Source: an uncultured Nioella sp. (GTDB taxonomy: Bacteria; Pseudomonadota; Alphaproteobacteria; Rhodobacterales; Rhodobacteraceae). From it: 64,000 bases of DNA. This document shows, in pieces, positions 52,631-64,000 of the stretch. Made by a program: the position numbers and the translations under genes. Positions within the stretch are counted from its first letter, which is position 1, and every line of letters begins with the position of its first letter. The notes under the pieces are model-generated. The model was not told the origin of the DNA. It searched no databases and saw only the letters and a list, made by a program, of their open reading frames with translations. The stretch spans positions 1-64,000 of the forward strand of contig CANLZL010000007.1 in NCBI GenBank assembly GCA_947495575.1, in the 5' to 3' direction.

Positions 52631-52713
52631 CATCAGGGCCGTGCGGTATCCGCATGGGATCATGGTGCCGGGCGACATCCCCGGTGGAACGAAAAGATCG
52701 GGGAGGGCTGCCA

Positions 52714-53814
52714 GTGAGCGACCTCAAGACATTGCCGCTGGATGCATTGCATCAAGACCTTGGCGGAAAAATGGTGCCCTTTGCGGGCTATTCCATGCCG
52801 GTGCAATACGCTGCTGGTGTGATGGCCGAGCATTTGCATGTACGCGAAAAGGCCGGGCTGTTTGATGTCAGCCACATGGGTCAGTGTGTCATGCCATTGG
52901 CGGGCGACGCGGCACTTGAGGGCTTGGTTCCTGCCGATGTGATTGGCCTCAAAACCGGGCGGCAACGCTACGGGTTGTTTACCAATGCGGCCGGCGGTGT
53001 GTTGGATGATCTGATGATCGCGCGCCGGGAAAAGGACCTGTTTCTTGTGGTGAACGCGTCACGCAAGGATCATGATATTCCGCATCTTCAGGCCCATATT
53101 GAGGGCGTACAGGAAGTGACCGGGCGTGCCCTTTTGGCCTTGCAAGGCCCATTGGCAGAGACGGCGCTGGCGCGGCTTGTACCCTCTGTTCCTTCGATGA
53201 AGTTCATGGATGTGGCCGAAGTTGAATGGCAGGGCGTTGATCTTTGGATCAGTCGCTCAGGTTATACAGGTGAAGATGGCTTCGAGATTTCTGTCCCTGC
53301 GGACAGTGCGGAAACCTTTGCCCGTGCCTTGATCGCGATGGAAGAAGTTTTGCCCATCGGCCTTGGCGCGCGAGACAGCCTTCGAATGGAGGCGGGCATG
53401 CCGCTTTACGGTAATGATCTGGCCGAAGATATTTCGCCGGTCGAGGCAGGCGTCACGTTTGGCATCAACAAGGTCCGCCGTTTGGGCGGTGATCGCGAAG
53501 GCGGCTTTCCTGGTGCCGATCGGATCCTGAATGAACTTCAAAACGGCGCTCCCCGCCGCCGCGTTGGCTTGCGCCCAGATGGCCGCGCACCGATGCGGGC
53601 AGGCGTGCCGATTTTCGATGCCGCAGAAGGCGGCGCCCAGATCGGCGTGATCACTTCAGGCGGGTTTGGCCCGTCAATCGGTGGACCGATTGCGATGGGA
53701 TTGATCGACGCTGCCGTTCCGGCTGATACAACTCTATTTGGAGAGGTCCGCGGCAAGCGCCTGCCTGCCACCCAGACCGATCTGCCGTTCCATAAACCTG
53801 ACTACAAACGCTAA
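52714..53814 (+). CDS. gcvT: Aminomethyltransferase (glycine cleavage T protein)
   Basis: The T protein transfers the methylene of aminomethyl-lipoyl-H protein to tetrahydrofolate and releases ammonia. The 366-residue protein starts with GTG at 52714, with GGGGAGGG upstream; an ATG frame further upstream runs into the riboswitch. It has HQDLGGKMVPFAGYSMPVQY, LFDVSHMGQ, SRSGYTGEDGFEISVPA and GLGARDSLRMEAGMPLYGND. The next gene, gcvH, starts 18 bases after the stop. Confidence 0.96.
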   Translation: MSDLKTLPLDALHQDLGGKMVPFAGYSMPVQYAAGVMAEHLHVREKAGLFDVSHMGQCVMPLAGDAALEGLVPADVIGLKTGRQRYGLFTNAAGGVLDDLMIARREKDLFLVVNASRKDHDIPHLQAHIEGVQEVTGRALLALQGPLAETALARLVPSVPSMKFMDVAEVEWQGVDLWISRSGYTGEDGFEISVPADSAETFARALIAMEEVLPIGLGARDSLRMEAGMPLYGNDLAEDISPVEAGVTFGINKVRRLGGDREGGFPGADRILNELQNGAPRRRVGLRPDGRAPMRAGVPIFDAAEGGAQIGVITSGGFGPSIGGPIAMGLIDAAVPADTTLFGEVRGKRLPATQTDLPFHKPDYKR

Positions 53815-53832
53815 GAACAGGGAGAGACCCCA

Positions 53833-54192
53833 ATGAAATTCACCGAAGAACATGAATGGCTGCGCGAAGAAGATGGCCTGATCGTAGTTGGCATTACCGA
53901 ACACGCCGCCACGCAATTGGGCGATGTTGTCTTTGTAGAACTGCCCGAGGCCGGGATTGAAGTCACCAAGGACGAAGATGTCGTTGTGATCGAATCCGTA
54001 AAGGCGGCCTCTGATATCATGGCACCGATTGACGGTGAGATCGTCGAAGTGAACGACGCACTTGCCGATAACCCCGGTATGGTTAACGACGACCCGCTTG
54101 GTGATGCCTGGTTCTTCAAGATGAAAGCGTCTGACCCGTCCCAGATGGATGAGTATATGGACGAGGCGGCATATAAGGCGCTGATCGAATAG
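53833..54192 (+). CDS. gcvH: Glycine cleavage H protein
   Basis: The lipoylated carrier between the P, T and L proteins. The 119-residue protein has the lipoyl lysine at 57 (VIESVKAASDIMAPIDG) and the closing segment PSQMDEYMDEAAYKALIE. GGAGA precedes the ATG. Confidence 0.97.
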   Translation: MKFTEEHEWLREEDGLIVVGITEHAATQLGDVVFVELPEAGIEVTKDEDVVVIESVKAASDIMAPIDGEIVEVNDALADNPGMVNDDPLGDAWFFKMKASDPSQMDEYMDEAAYKALIE

Positions 54193-54194
54193 CA

Positions 54195-54548
54195 ATGGCC
54201 ATCCTGCGCATCGTCCCTGACTTGGCCTGTGAAAACCCTGCTGAGATGGCCGCGTTTTATCGCGCGGTTTTTGGACTGGATCCTGTGATGGATCACGGCT
54301 GGATCGTGACATCGGCCACAGGCAAATCCCAGAATGCCCAGATCAGCTTTGCCTCCGAAGGTGGGTCGGGAACGGATGTGCCGAAGTTGTCGATTGAGGT
54401 GGATGACCTTGATGACACGTTGGCGCGGGCGCAGGAGCATCGAGCCGAAGTCACCTATGGTCCGGTTACAGAACCTTGGGGTGTGCGCAGGTTTTTCATG
54501 CGCGACCCCGAAGGAACCCTACTGAACATTCTTACCCATCAATCCTGA
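54195..54548 (+). CDS. VOC family protein inside the gcv operon
   Basis: A 117-residue single-domain VOC protein ([38 protein letters not shown]). It lies three bases after gcvH and 14 bases before gcvP, so it is co-transcribed with the glycine cleavage genes. No role in glycine cleavage is known for this family; it may have been inserted as a passenger or handle an aldehyde by-product (inference). The closing glutamate expected as metal ligand is replaced by Asn in LLNIL. Confidence 0.85.
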   Translation: MAILRIVPDLACENPAEMAAFYRAVFGLDPVMDHGWIVTSATGKSQNAQISFASEGGSGTDVPKLSIEVDDLDDTLARAQEHRAEVTYGPVTEPWGVRRFFMRDPEGTLLNILTHQS

Positions 54549-54562
54549 TGAAGGAGGGCGTC

Positions 54563-57412
<2,850 letters not shown>

Positions 57413-57419
57413 TGAGTTT

Positions 57420-57443
57420 GGCGCCGAGGTATCTCGGCGCCTT
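57420..57443 (+). terminator. Hairpin terminator after gcvP
   Basis: GGCGCCGAG, loop GTAT, CTCGGCGCC is a perfect 9-bp stem with a short TTCT tail. It lies between convergent genes and may serve both. Confidence 0.75.
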
Positions 57444-57444
57444 C

Positions 57445-58557
57445 TCAAATTCGGTCCAATAGTCGAATTGCCTCTTCTCCAAGATCAAGAAACACGGGCA
57501 TGGTTGCCGCGAGATGCTTGATAAATTGGCGTTGGTCGCAGCCAACAATTGACTGAAGCACTGGCTCAAACTCTCGACGGGTTAACAGCTTTAGCCACGG
57601 TCCGAACATTGCCGGCCCGAACATCAGCCCGGTTGTGGCGGCAAACGCAAAACGAACCTCGTCGGGGTTTCCCGTCCAACCAGCGGATGCCTGACCCTCT
57701 ATATATCCCTCAAGGATTGCCTCGCGTAGCTCGGTCGCATCTTCCAATGCAAATTCTCTGAATTGAAGTGTGGCGCCAAATAGAGCCGCCAGCTCCTCAC
57801 CTAGAACGCCAGGTCCCGAAAAAGCCCAATCAATCGCAACCAACTCGTTGCTTCCTGTGTAGATCAGATTTCTGCGAAAAGCGTCATGATGGCAAAAACA
57901 GGTCGGTAATACCGCCAGTGCATCAAACAGGCGCGGAGCATTGGCCCACAGGTCCATGCAGCGGGCCATGGTTTTTCCCGGCAGGATTTCCTGAATTACG
58001 GGGTCAGCGGCAAACTTGGCCCAATCTGCTAAAATGGGGGCACATTCCTGGGCCCAACTATGGCATCGGCCCTGCGCCATCCAAGTGTATGGTGTGGCGT
58101 CGGGCCAGCCCAAAGTGGCAACGTTAAACTGTCCTAACCGGAACGCCGCGTCACGGTAGGTCGACAATGACCAATAGGGTTTGGCGTCATCAAGTGCTTC
58201 AATAAAGATATGAGCGGCGACTTCGTCGTCAAATGTGACACCAAAGCATTTGGGCGTACGGATCCCCGCCGCATTTTGGGCCAAAAGTCCCGAGGCGTAG
58301 GCCAATGCCTCTCTCCTCCAATAGAGCCAGCTATCGGGCGCAGAACCGTCGGGATGATTTCGGCAGATCTTTTCAACTAGGAAAACTCGCTCCGCGCCAA
58401 ATGCATCGTCAAGAATGCCCTCGTGCAGGATCAATCCTTCACCGCCGGTCATTGCATCAGCAAATCCATTGCCCAATGCTGAACTGGAGATCGAAATTAC
58501 TCTGGCATCCGCGTTGCCACTGGCCATGCGAAGAGCATCTTTCAGAGGGTCAATCAA
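57445..58557 (-). CDS. APH-family phosphotransferase (aminoglycoside phosphotransferase/choline kinase fold)
   Basis: A protein of about 370 residues with the APH catalytic signatures: CFCHHDAFRRNLIYTG (catalytic aspartate and the following Asn of HxDxxxxN) and VAIDWAFSGPGVLGEELA (the metal-binding DW). Substrate class is unknown; most chromosomal members act on small metabolites rather than antibiotics. The start is uncertain: the frame opens with TTG at 58557 and the first ATG is at 58527, neither with a clear Shine-Dalgarno. Confidence 0.8.
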   Translation of the reverse strand: MIDPLKDALRMASGNADARVISISSSALGNGFADAMTGGEGLILHEGILDDAFGAERVFLVEKICRNHPDGSAPDSWLYWRREALAYASGLLAQNAAGIRTPKCFGVTFDDEVAAHIFIEALDDAKPYWSLSTYRDAAFRLGQFNVATLGWPDATPYTWMAQGRCHSWAQECAPILADWAKFAADPVIQEILPGKTMARCMDLWANAPRLFDALAVLPTCFCHHDAFRRNLIYTGSNELVAIDWAFSGPGVLGEELAALFGATLQFREFALEDATELREAILEGYIEGQASAGWTGNPDEVRFAFAATTGLMFGPAMFGPWLKLLTRREFEPVLQSIVGCDQRQFIKHLAATMPVFLDLGEEAIRLLDRI

Positions 58558-58601
58558 CGTCGTCGGTCGCGTGAATGTTTAGTTGTCATCCATTTCACCC
58601 G

Positions 58602-59120
58602 TTAGAACAGCCGACGGCGCAGCTGTGCCAATGTGTACTGTTTTTCTACGGGCCCGTGTTCTTCCGGAAAGAAGTTCGGGTCCGTTGGCAAGCATTCTCG
58701 TCCGCACACCTGATACATGAATCCGGTCTGGCCGTTTATGAACCATAGCCGTCCACCGGGCGTTGCAACCCAGCCGTTGATGCCAAGCCGCATGTCGCCC
58801 TCAACATCAATGGTAGAGGGCACTTCACCGTCATACCCACGGCCCCACGCAGCATGCGTATGCCAGGATGAAAGGATCGTGTAGCCTGGCGGCACCGGCA
58901 AGGTCGCGCAAGAGGCCTCTCCGCCCCAACTGGCTTTGCTGACCTCCAACTGGCCGGAGGGGCTGAGAACGATATAGCCACAAACTTCGCGGTTGTGTTC
59001 GATGGATTGGGGGTTCATGCCGCGGAAAAGGGCATGCACCAATTCGGTTTCTTGCACGCTTTGGGCATAGCTGGGCAATGCGAGAAATAAGCTGACGATG
59101 AGCGCGGAAATATTGCGCAT
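58602..59120 (-). CDS. Exported DUF4329-type protein
   Basis: A 172-residue protein with a signal peptide (MRNISALIVSLFLALPSYAQ). The mature part matches the DUF4329 pattern: REVCGYIVLSPSGQLEVSKA, then SSWHTHAAWG and VPSTIDVEGDMR, giving H-x-H plus S...D, a JAB/MPN-like metal-binding arrangement. The four cysteines may pair. Some DUF4329 domains are toxin or peptidase modules; here the domain stands alone in the envelope, so a periplasmic hydrolase is a guess. Confidence 0.72.
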   Translation of the reverse strand: MRNISALIVSLFLALPSYAQSVQETELVHALFRGMNPQSIEHNREVCGYIVLSPSGQLEVSKASWGGEASCATLPVPPGYTILSSWHTHAAWGRGYDGEVPSTIDVEGDMRLGINGWVATPGGRLWFINGQTGFMYQVCGRECLPTDPNFFPEEHGPVEKQYTLAQLRRRLF

Positions 59121-59245
59121 AAGCGGTCTCCAATATCTTTTTATGGGATAAAGATAAGAGCAGCTGGACGATCTGACCAGACTTGTCTGCTATTTGGGGC
59201 AGTGTCAGACTGGGGCAACGGGACTTTAGAGGGAAAGCAGACAAA

Positions 59246-59647
59246 ATGGTGCAGACAACTGAAAACGAAGATGCGGCAGGCGAATTGACGCTGCGCACCA
59301 TCGCAATGCCGGCAGATGTGAACGTGAATGGCGACATTTTTGGTGGCTGGGTTCTAAGCCAGATGGACCTTGCCGCCGGTATCGTTTCCCGCGAACGGTC
59401 CAAAGGGCGGGCGGCCACAATCGCTGTTGATGCAATGAAATTTATCCGACCCGTGGCGGTTGGCGATGTGCTGTGTGTCTACACGCAAGTGGCGCGTGTC
59501 GGGCGGACATCAATGGCAATCAATGTAGAGGCATGGGTGCGACGCGGCACACAGGGCGAACGGCAAAAAGTGACCGAAGCCGTGTTTACATTCGTGGCAA
59601 TTGACAGCGACGGCAACCCGCGGCCCGTGCCGCAAGAGGGTAATTGA
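59246..59647 (+). CDS. Acyl-CoA thioesterase, YciA-like hotdog protein
   Basis: A 133-residue single hotdog domain that hydrolyses acyl-CoA to free acid and CoA. Typical pieces are ADVNVNGDIFGGWVLSQMDL (the NxxGDxFGGW motif with the catalytic aspartate) and KFIRPVAVGDVLCVYTQVAR. The start at 59246 follows GAGGGA; the upstream frame is not conserved. It is followed by a long gene-free stretch. Confidence 0.88.
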   Translation: MVQTTENEDAAGELTLRTIAMPADVNVNGDIFGGWVLSQMDLAAGIVSRERSKGRAATIAVDAMKFIRPVAVGDVLCVYTQVARVGRTSMAINVEAWVRRGTQGERQKVTEAVFTFVAIDSDGNPRPVPQEGN

Positions 59648-59879
59648 CCGCGCAAACTATACGAAAGGATAGTCAACCTGACCGCTCGCGCGCTGGCCTG
59701 TCGTTATGGCGATTTGCTAGTGTAGGATCAGACGCAAGGGGACGTGGACTAGCACAAGAAGCCCCGGATCAGATCACCCTGGTGCCCCCACCGTAGGGTC
59801 GTGAAGGTTCGGGCAAAAAAATCAAGGGGACTTCACTCACGGAACCCCAAGACGGTTACCACGATTACTCGCGGACGGG

Positions 59880-59917
59880 AAACGGGAGACACCAGGGGAC
59901 GGTGCCTCCCGTTTTTC
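59880..59917 (+). terminator. Strong terminator ending the possible small RNA
   Basis: AACGGGAGACACC, loop AGGGGAC and GGTGCCTCCCGTT form a 13-bp stem with one mismatch, followed by TTT. Confidence 0.85.
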
Positions 59918-60426
59918 ATTGGCGGGGATTAGATGGATGCCCAGTCTGTGAAAACGAACCGACGGGGGGACGGTTTTTGGCGAACCGGTGCCTCGATCGC
60001 GCCGCGAAGGATGCGGGACGGGGCGGGGCGATGTCGAGTTGAGGCTAACATGGGTTCAGGGTCCTTTGTTTTTGTGACTGGGCATCATGGTAGTAAGACG
60101 CATAAGCCCGGCGAGTGGTTCAATATTTTTCAAGAGTCCTGCCCTTTTGGCGAAATGGTTGACCTGCCGGTTTCCTCGTTTGATCATTCGATCCAGTAAG
60201 TCACGGCAAGTGTCGCTTCGTTTTGGCAAGTGATCTTGTATGACATCAACGTAGGACCGCCTTTGTGCGCATACCCGTGATATTACCGTGAGCTTTCAAG
60301 GATGTGAGTGCGTGAGAGCGACCCTGGTCCAGGCGATTTTGTTCCGAACCGTCGCAGGGCGCTGCGGGAAATCAGGGAATGATTGGGGATTGGGAACGCG
60401 GCTGTTGCTGACGCAAGTTGTAAGCA

Positions 60427-60460
60427 AGAAAAAAGGCGCGGAGGTGACCTCCGCGCCTTT
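60427..60460 (-). terminator. Terminator of the cold-shock gene (minus strand)
   Basis: On the minus strand, AAAGGCGCGGAGGT pairs perfectly with ACCTCCGCGCCTTT around a single base, followed by a T-run. It lies 25 bases beyond the cold-shock stop codon. Confidence 0.93.
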
Positions 60461-60484
60461 CTTTGTAACTGTCTGGTGGCCGAA

Positions 60485-60691
60485 TTAGGCCAGAGCGATA
60501 TTCGTCGCGCTCTCGCGGCCGTCACGGCCTGCTTCCAGATCAAAAGTCACTTTCTGGTTGTCGGCCAGGCCGGTCAGGCCAGCGCGCTCAACAGCAGAAA
60601 TGTGAACGAAAACGTCTTTGCCGCCAGATTCGGGTGCAATAAAGCCGAAGCCTTTGGTGGTGTTGAACCATTTCACGGTGCCATTGGCCAT
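60485..60691 (-). CDS. cspA: Cold-shock domain protein
   Basis: A 68-residue OB-fold RNA chaperone with RNP1 KGFGFI (in NTTKGFGFIAPESGGKD) and RNP2 VFVHI. GGAGA lies eight bases before the ATG. About 140 bases upstream is the possible promoter TTGCTT-17 bases-CATATG on the minus strand, giving a long leader as is usual for cold-shock genes. The symbol denotes the family, not a proven orthologue. Confidence 0.9.
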   Translation of the reverse strand: MANGTVKWFNTTKGFGFIAPESGGKDVFVHISAVERAGLTGLADNQKVTFDLEAGRDGRESATNIALA

Positions 60692-60868
60692 ATCCGTGGT
60701 CTCCTATCATAAGCGCTGCCCGCGAATTGCTGCAGCTATGGCGTCAGTCGGTAGCAGGTCGAGACTGAAGCCGTGTAGGGAGACAGTGGGTCGAGTGCGG
60801 TAACGGTCGCACAACGCATATGGGTGTGTTGGGGCAAGAAAGCAAGAAAAATCGAAGGCTTGGCCTGT

Positions 60869-61243
60869 TTATGCGGCTGCGTTGCGGGGCAAACCAAGCT
60901 CTACAACAGTATAGATCAGGCCCGATGTAGCGGCAGAGATGGCGATCCAGCCATAGTACCAAAATGCCCCGGCGGCCGCGTTATCACCATAAGAGCTGAC
61001 GAATTCCAGCTTGCCGAAGTAGGCCGCGGAAACGGCAAATAAGACAAAAATCAGTTGGACAAAGATGCGAGCGCGCGGGGCGGAAAGATGTGCGAAACCC
61101 CATGCAATCGCTAGACCAACGGGGGTGCCGATCAAAACCGTTTTGCCGGACCACCACGGGTGGGCACCCAGGCTTGTGGGCAGGTCGATGACCCAGATCA
61201 GGGCCATGACAAGGATAGGTAAAACAAGGACGAGCGCGCGCAT
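60869..61243 (-). CDS. Small four-helix membrane protein of unknown function
   Basis: A 124-residue protein with four hydrophobic segments (about 2-20, 34-52, 61-80 and 89-114) and the polar loop FGKLEFVSSYGDNAAAG. I recognise no family. GGAGG lies six bases before the ATG. It could share a promoter region with the cold-shock gene downstream, though 177 bases separate them. Confidence 0.65.
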   Translation of the reverse strand: MRALVLVLPILVMALIWVIDLPTSLGAHPWWSGKTVLIGTPVGLAIAWGFAHLSAPRARIFVQLIFVLFAVSAAYFGKLEFVSSYGDNAAAGAFWYYGWIAISAATSGLIYTVVELGLPRNAAA

Positions 61244-61364
61244 CAGAGGCCTCCGGTTTCAGGACCTATCTAGGCGCGTGATGGCCCCAAACACCAGTAT
61301 TGGTCACGCGAATGTGGCACGCCGTGAAGGGTAAAATCGCCCAGTCACCCCCGGTGCACCGTCT

Positions 61365-61386
61365 GTACACCCCCCGTACACCCCCT
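61365..61386. repeat. Tandem 11-bp repeat upstream of an exported-protein gene
   Basis: GTACACCCCCC and GTACACCCCCT stand in direct tandem, with the related GTGCACC and GTGCC on either side. They lie 110 bases before the start of the next gene and could be repeated protein-binding sites. Confidence 0.5.
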
Positions 61387-61495
61387 GTGCCGACAAATCG
61401 CAAATGGGACGAACGGGCGCCCAGTTGAAATCGGGCCTGCTTGGTGGGGGTTCTGAACTGGGCTAAGGTCATCATAGGAAAAAGGAGGCCGGACC

Positions 61496-61834
61496 ATGGT
61501 TCGCTCAATTGCCTATGTGATCGCCGTGATCTGCGCGACGCCAGCCGAGGCCGATAGCCATGTGAATTTGATCGCGACCTGCAGATACACATATGACGGA
61601 TTGTTTGTGTCTGGCGAATTCGGAAATCCGGCAGGCCTGAATGTGCCCGGGCAGGTATATCAGATTCAGGCGGAAGACGTGCAGGACGGCGGGCTTCAAC
61701 TTTTGGCGCGCGGGTATGGCGAGCATAACGCCCGCTGCCCGTCGACAATTGATCCCTGTCCAACCTGTGCGGCAGCGAACCGGGTTGATGGCTATGTCGC
61801 CCCGACGATCCATGGGTTTTCCGAAGGAGAGTGA
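61496..61834 (+). CDS. Small exported protein of unknown function
   Basis: A 112-residue protein with a signal peptide (MVRSIAYVIAVICATPAEA) and a mature part with four cysteines, three in the C-terminal third (NARCPSTIDPCPTCAAANR). I recognise no family. AAGGAGG is a strong Shine-Dalgarno seven bases before the ATG. Confidence 0.6.
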   Translation: MVRSIAYVIAVICATPAEADSHVNLIATCRYTYDGLFVSGEFGNPAGLNVPGQVYQIQAEDVQDGGLQLLARGYGEHNARCPSTIDPCPTCAAANRVDGYVAPTIHGFSEGE

Positions 61835-61897
61835 CTTCGGACCGGAAACAAACAGAACGCACCGGGCCAGTGCTTTAGCGCTGACCCGGCGTGGGTT

Positions 61898-63553
61898 TTA
61901 TCTCACGAACTTCTTATGCTTCAGGCGCTTGGGTTCCAGCGCGTCCGCGCCCAGGCGGCGTTTCTTGTCTTCCTCGTAATCTTCGAAATTGCCTTCGAAC
62001 CATTCCACATGCGCCTCGCCTTCGAAAGCGAGGATGTGGGTGCAGATCCGGTCGAGGAAGAAACGGTCGTGTGAGATGACTACGGCGCAGCCTGCGAAAT
62101 CGACCAGGGCATCTTCGAGCGCTCGCAGGGTTTCGACATCGAGGTCATTGGTCGGTTCGTCGAGGAGAAGGACATTGCCGCCCTCTTTCAGAAGCTTCGC
62201 CATATGTACGCGGTTGCGTTCACCGCCCGACAAAAGACCGACCTTTTTCTGCTGATCCCCGCCCTTGAAGTTGAAGGACGAGCAATAGGCGCGGGAATTG
62301 ACTTGCGCGTCGCCAAGCTCGATCACTTCTGCGCCGCCTGAGATCTCCTCCCAAACGGTAGCGTTGGCATCGAGCGCGTCGCGGGATTGGTCGACATAGG
62401 ACAGATCGACGGTATCTCCATATTCAACGGTTCCGGCATCGGGCTGTTCCTGACCGGTCAGCATGCGGAAGAGGGTCGATTTACCGGCGCCGTTGGGTCC
62501 GATCACGCCGACGATGCCGCCGGGCGGCAGGGCAAAATCGAGGTTCTCCACCAAAAGCTTGTCGCCATAGGCCTTTGTCAAACCGCTGACTTCGATCACT
62601 TTGCCGCCAAGGCGCGGGCCATTGGGGATGACGATCTGGGCGCGGCTGAGTTTTTCGCGCTCGGACTGTTCTGCCAGTTCGTTATAGGCGTTGATCCGGG
62701 CCTTGGATTTGGCCTGACGGGCCTTTTGACCCTGCCGCATCCATTCCAGCTCACGCTCAAGCGTTTTCTGCTTGGATTTGTCTTCGCGGGCTTCCTGCTC
62801 AAGACGTTTGGCTTTTTGTTCCAGCCACGCCGAATAGTTGCCCTCGTACGGAATGCCGCGGCCGCGGTCCAGCTCGAGGATCCAGCCCGTGATGTCATCG
62901 AGGAAATAGCGGTCGTGGGTGACGATCAGGATTGTGCCCTTATAGTCGATGAGGTGCTGTTGCAGCCACGCGATGGTTTCTGCGTCAAGGTGGTTGGTTG
63001 GTTCGTCGAGAAGCAGCATATCGGGCGCTTCGAGCAGCAATTTGCAAAGCGCGACGCGGCGGCGTTCACCGCCTGAAAGTGTCGCGACATCGGCATCATC
63101 GGGCGGGCAGCGCAGCGCCTCCATCGAGACGTCGATCTGTGCGTCCAGATCCCAGAGGTTGTTTGAGTCGATCTCGTCCTGGAGCTGGGCCATTTCGTCG
63201 GCAGTTTCATCCGAGTAGTTCATGGCAATCTCGTTGAACCGGTCAAGCTTGGCTTTCTTTTCGGCCACGCCCAGCATGACGTTTTCACGCACGGTCAGGC
63301 TTTCATCGAGCTGCGGTTCCTGTGGCAGGTAGCCAACTTTCGCGCCTTCTGCTGCCCAAGCCTCGCCGGTGAAATCCTTGTCGAGGCCCGCCATGATTTT
63401 CATCAGCGTGGATTTACCCGCGCCGTTGACGCCGACGACGCCGATCTTGACGCCGGGCAGGAAGCTTAGCCGGATATTCTCAAAGCATTTCTTGCCGCCG
63501 GGATAGGTCTTGGAGACGCCATCCATGTGATAGACATATTGGTAAGCAGCCAT
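61898..63553 (-). CDS. ettA: Energy-dependent translational throttle protein EttA (ABC-F)
   Basis: EttA binds the ribosomal E site and gates entry into elongation according to ATP/ADP level. The 551-residue protein has two ABC domains: Walker [10 protein letters not shown] near 40 and GPNGAGKST in the second half, signatures [12 protein letters not shown] and [12 protein letters not shown], and Walker [12 protein letters not shown] and [11 protein letters not shown]. Between them lies the linker helix pair. The start [20 protein letters not shown] at 63553 is the family start. Confidence 0.95.
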   Translation of the reverse strand: MAAYQYVYHMDGVSKTYPGGKKCFENIRLSFLPGVKIGVVGVNGAGKSTLMKIMAGLDKDFTGEAWAAEGAKVGYLPQEPQLDESLTVRENVMLGVAEKKAKLDRFNEIAMNYSDETADEMAQLQDEIDSNNLWDLDAQIDVSMEALRCPPDDADVATLSGGERRRVALCKLLLEAPDMLLLDEPTNHLDAETIAWLQQHLIDYKGTILIVTHDRYFLDDITGWILELDRGRGIPYEGNYSAWLEQKAKRLEQEAREDKSKQKTLERELEWMRQGQKARQAKSKARINAYNELAEQSEREKLSRAQIVIPNGPRLGGKVIEVSGLTKAYGDKLLVENLDFALPPGGIVGVIGPNGAGKSTLFRMLTGQEQPDAGTVEYGDTVDLSYVDQSRDALDANATVWEEISGGAEVIELGDAQVNSRAYCSSFNFKGGDQQKKVGLLSGGERNRVHMAKLLKEGGNVLLLDEPTNDLDVETLRALEDALVDFAGCAVVISHDRFFLDRICTHILAFEGEAHVEWFEGNFEDYEEDKKRRLGADALEPKRLKHKKFVR

Positions 63554-63798
63554 GGGAATCCTCGTGATTTCGCGTGTTGCCTGCCCTGATAACGAAGGCG
63601 CCCGGTGGGGGCAATGGGTGGGTGAATTTCGATGAGAAGGATCGGTGCGATCTACTGATCTACTCACGCCAAAATGCTCTCCGTGATGGTTCATGGACCA
63701 GAAACGCGTAAAGCTGCTGGCGGCAGCTTGCCATTGTTGCTCAATTCAATTCTAGTTGCCCGCACATAGGCTGAAGAGTCTCTGGTGAAGGGTTTGAC

Positions 63799-64000
63799 AT
63801 GTTCATTTGGTTGGTTGCTGGAATGCTTGCCGCGAGTGTGGCATTCATGCCGGTCGGGGCACAAATCCGAGATGTATCCGTACCTGGGCATCTGGAGCCG
63901 ACGCGCAATCCAGGCTGCATAACCGTATCGCAAGCCGACCCCGAATTGACACCGCCGGACCTCGGGCTCGGAGTTCTGGAATGTGCAGAACAAGGGCAAT
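63799..64000 (+). CDS. Exported protein, 5' part only (runs off the right edge)
   Basis: Sixty-seven codons are visible. A signal peptide (MFIWLVAGMLAASVAFMPVG, cleaved after GAQ or nearby) leads into a mature part with the cysteine in NPGCITVSQADPELTPPDLG. GAAGGG lies six bases before the ATG. The family cannot be told from this fragment. Confidence 0.65.
   Translation, partial: MFIWLVAGMLAASVAFMPVGAQIRDVSVPGHLEPTRNPGCITVSQADPELTPPDLGLGVLECAEQGQ

Larger units (their letters stand above)
59648..60484 (+). other. 837-base gene-free stretch, possible small RNA
   Basis: No gene is convincing here on either strand. The first 270 bases end in a strong terminator and contain a nested hairpin (ACCCTGGTG-CCCC-CACC-GT-AGGGT, about 59797-59820) and further stems, which would suit a small RNA of 150-220 bases or a long 3' UTR of the thioesterase gene. 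From 59920 to 60425 I see nothing beyond a short plus-strand frame at 59933-60199. Confidence 0.4.

Noticed and set aside
59648-59922. Known housekeeping RNA (tmRNA, SRP RNA, 6S RNA)
   Set aside because: I found neither a tag-peptide reading frame with an alanine-rich end, nor the GGAAG-type SRP core, nor a 6S-like central bubble.
59933-60199. Plus-strand frame of 88 codons in the gene-free stretch
   Set aside because: There is a G-rich stretch before the ATG, but the codon use and composition are unlike the neighbours and no domain is visible. It is not excluded as a small protein.

Overview
The window comes from an alphaproteobacterium, most likely a member of the Rhodobacterales (Roseobacter/Rhodobacter group). 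The call rests on gene content and order (PduO-type cobalamin adenosyltransferase beside a small HIG1-type membrane protein, a DUF898/M48 pair, tRNA-Trp ahead of secE, gcvT-gcvH-gcvP behind a tandem glycine riboswitch), on protein style, and on promoters whose -10 boxes lack the final T. It is a core chromosomal region: I see no phage, transposase, CRISPR array or plasmid genes.

Layout. 1-8.6 kb holds housekeeping and envelope genes: the start of etfB, a VOC/GyrI-like pair, the cobalamin adenosyltransferase, an SDR, parC, DUF898, an M48 protease and a lipoprotein. 8.7-34.2 kb is the tuf-secE-nusG-rplKAJL-rpoBC-rpsLG-fusA-tuf block. It is interrupted by a citryl-CoA lyase/CoA-transferase operon, a sulfotransferase, a regulator/MAPEG pair, tRNA-Trp and a DUF924 gene, and between rpoC and rpsL by a glycosyltransferase and a drug/metabolite exporter. 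The two tuf genes encode the same protein, and their near-identity runs past the stop codons through the terminators.

35.7-51.3 kb is the S10/spc ribosomal protein locus, but it is not one operon. It is split into rpsJ-rplCDW, rplB-rpsS-rplV-rpsC-rplP and rpmC-rpsQ-rplNXE-rpsNH-rplFR-rpsE-rpmD. Each block has its own promoter, a terminator-like hairpin just after the start of transcription (a likely attenuator) and a strong terminator at its end. The two gaps hold accessory genes that include two related three-histidine cupins (thiol-dioxygenase type), a small cupin, a 2-oxoglutarate/Fe(II) oxygenase and an AIM24-type protein. The spc part stops at rpmD; rplO, secY, adk, rpsM, rpsK, rpoA and rplQ do not follow within the window.

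51.3-64 kb holds small exported proteins, a gamma-glutamylcyclotransferase-like protein, the glycine cleavage operon (riboswitch, gcvT, gcvH, a VOC gene, gcvP), an APH-fold kinase, a DUF4329 protein, an acyl-CoA thioesterase, an 837-base non-coding stretch ending in a strong terminator, a cold-shock protein, ettA and the start of an exported protein.

The most interesting points are the three-way split of the S10/spc locus with matching promoter-plus-hairpin leaders, the recurrence of cupin-fold and iron-oxygenase genes in both gaps (one near rplP, whose hydroxylatable arginine is conserved), the tuf homogenisation that includes the terminator, and a possible small RNA ending near 59920.
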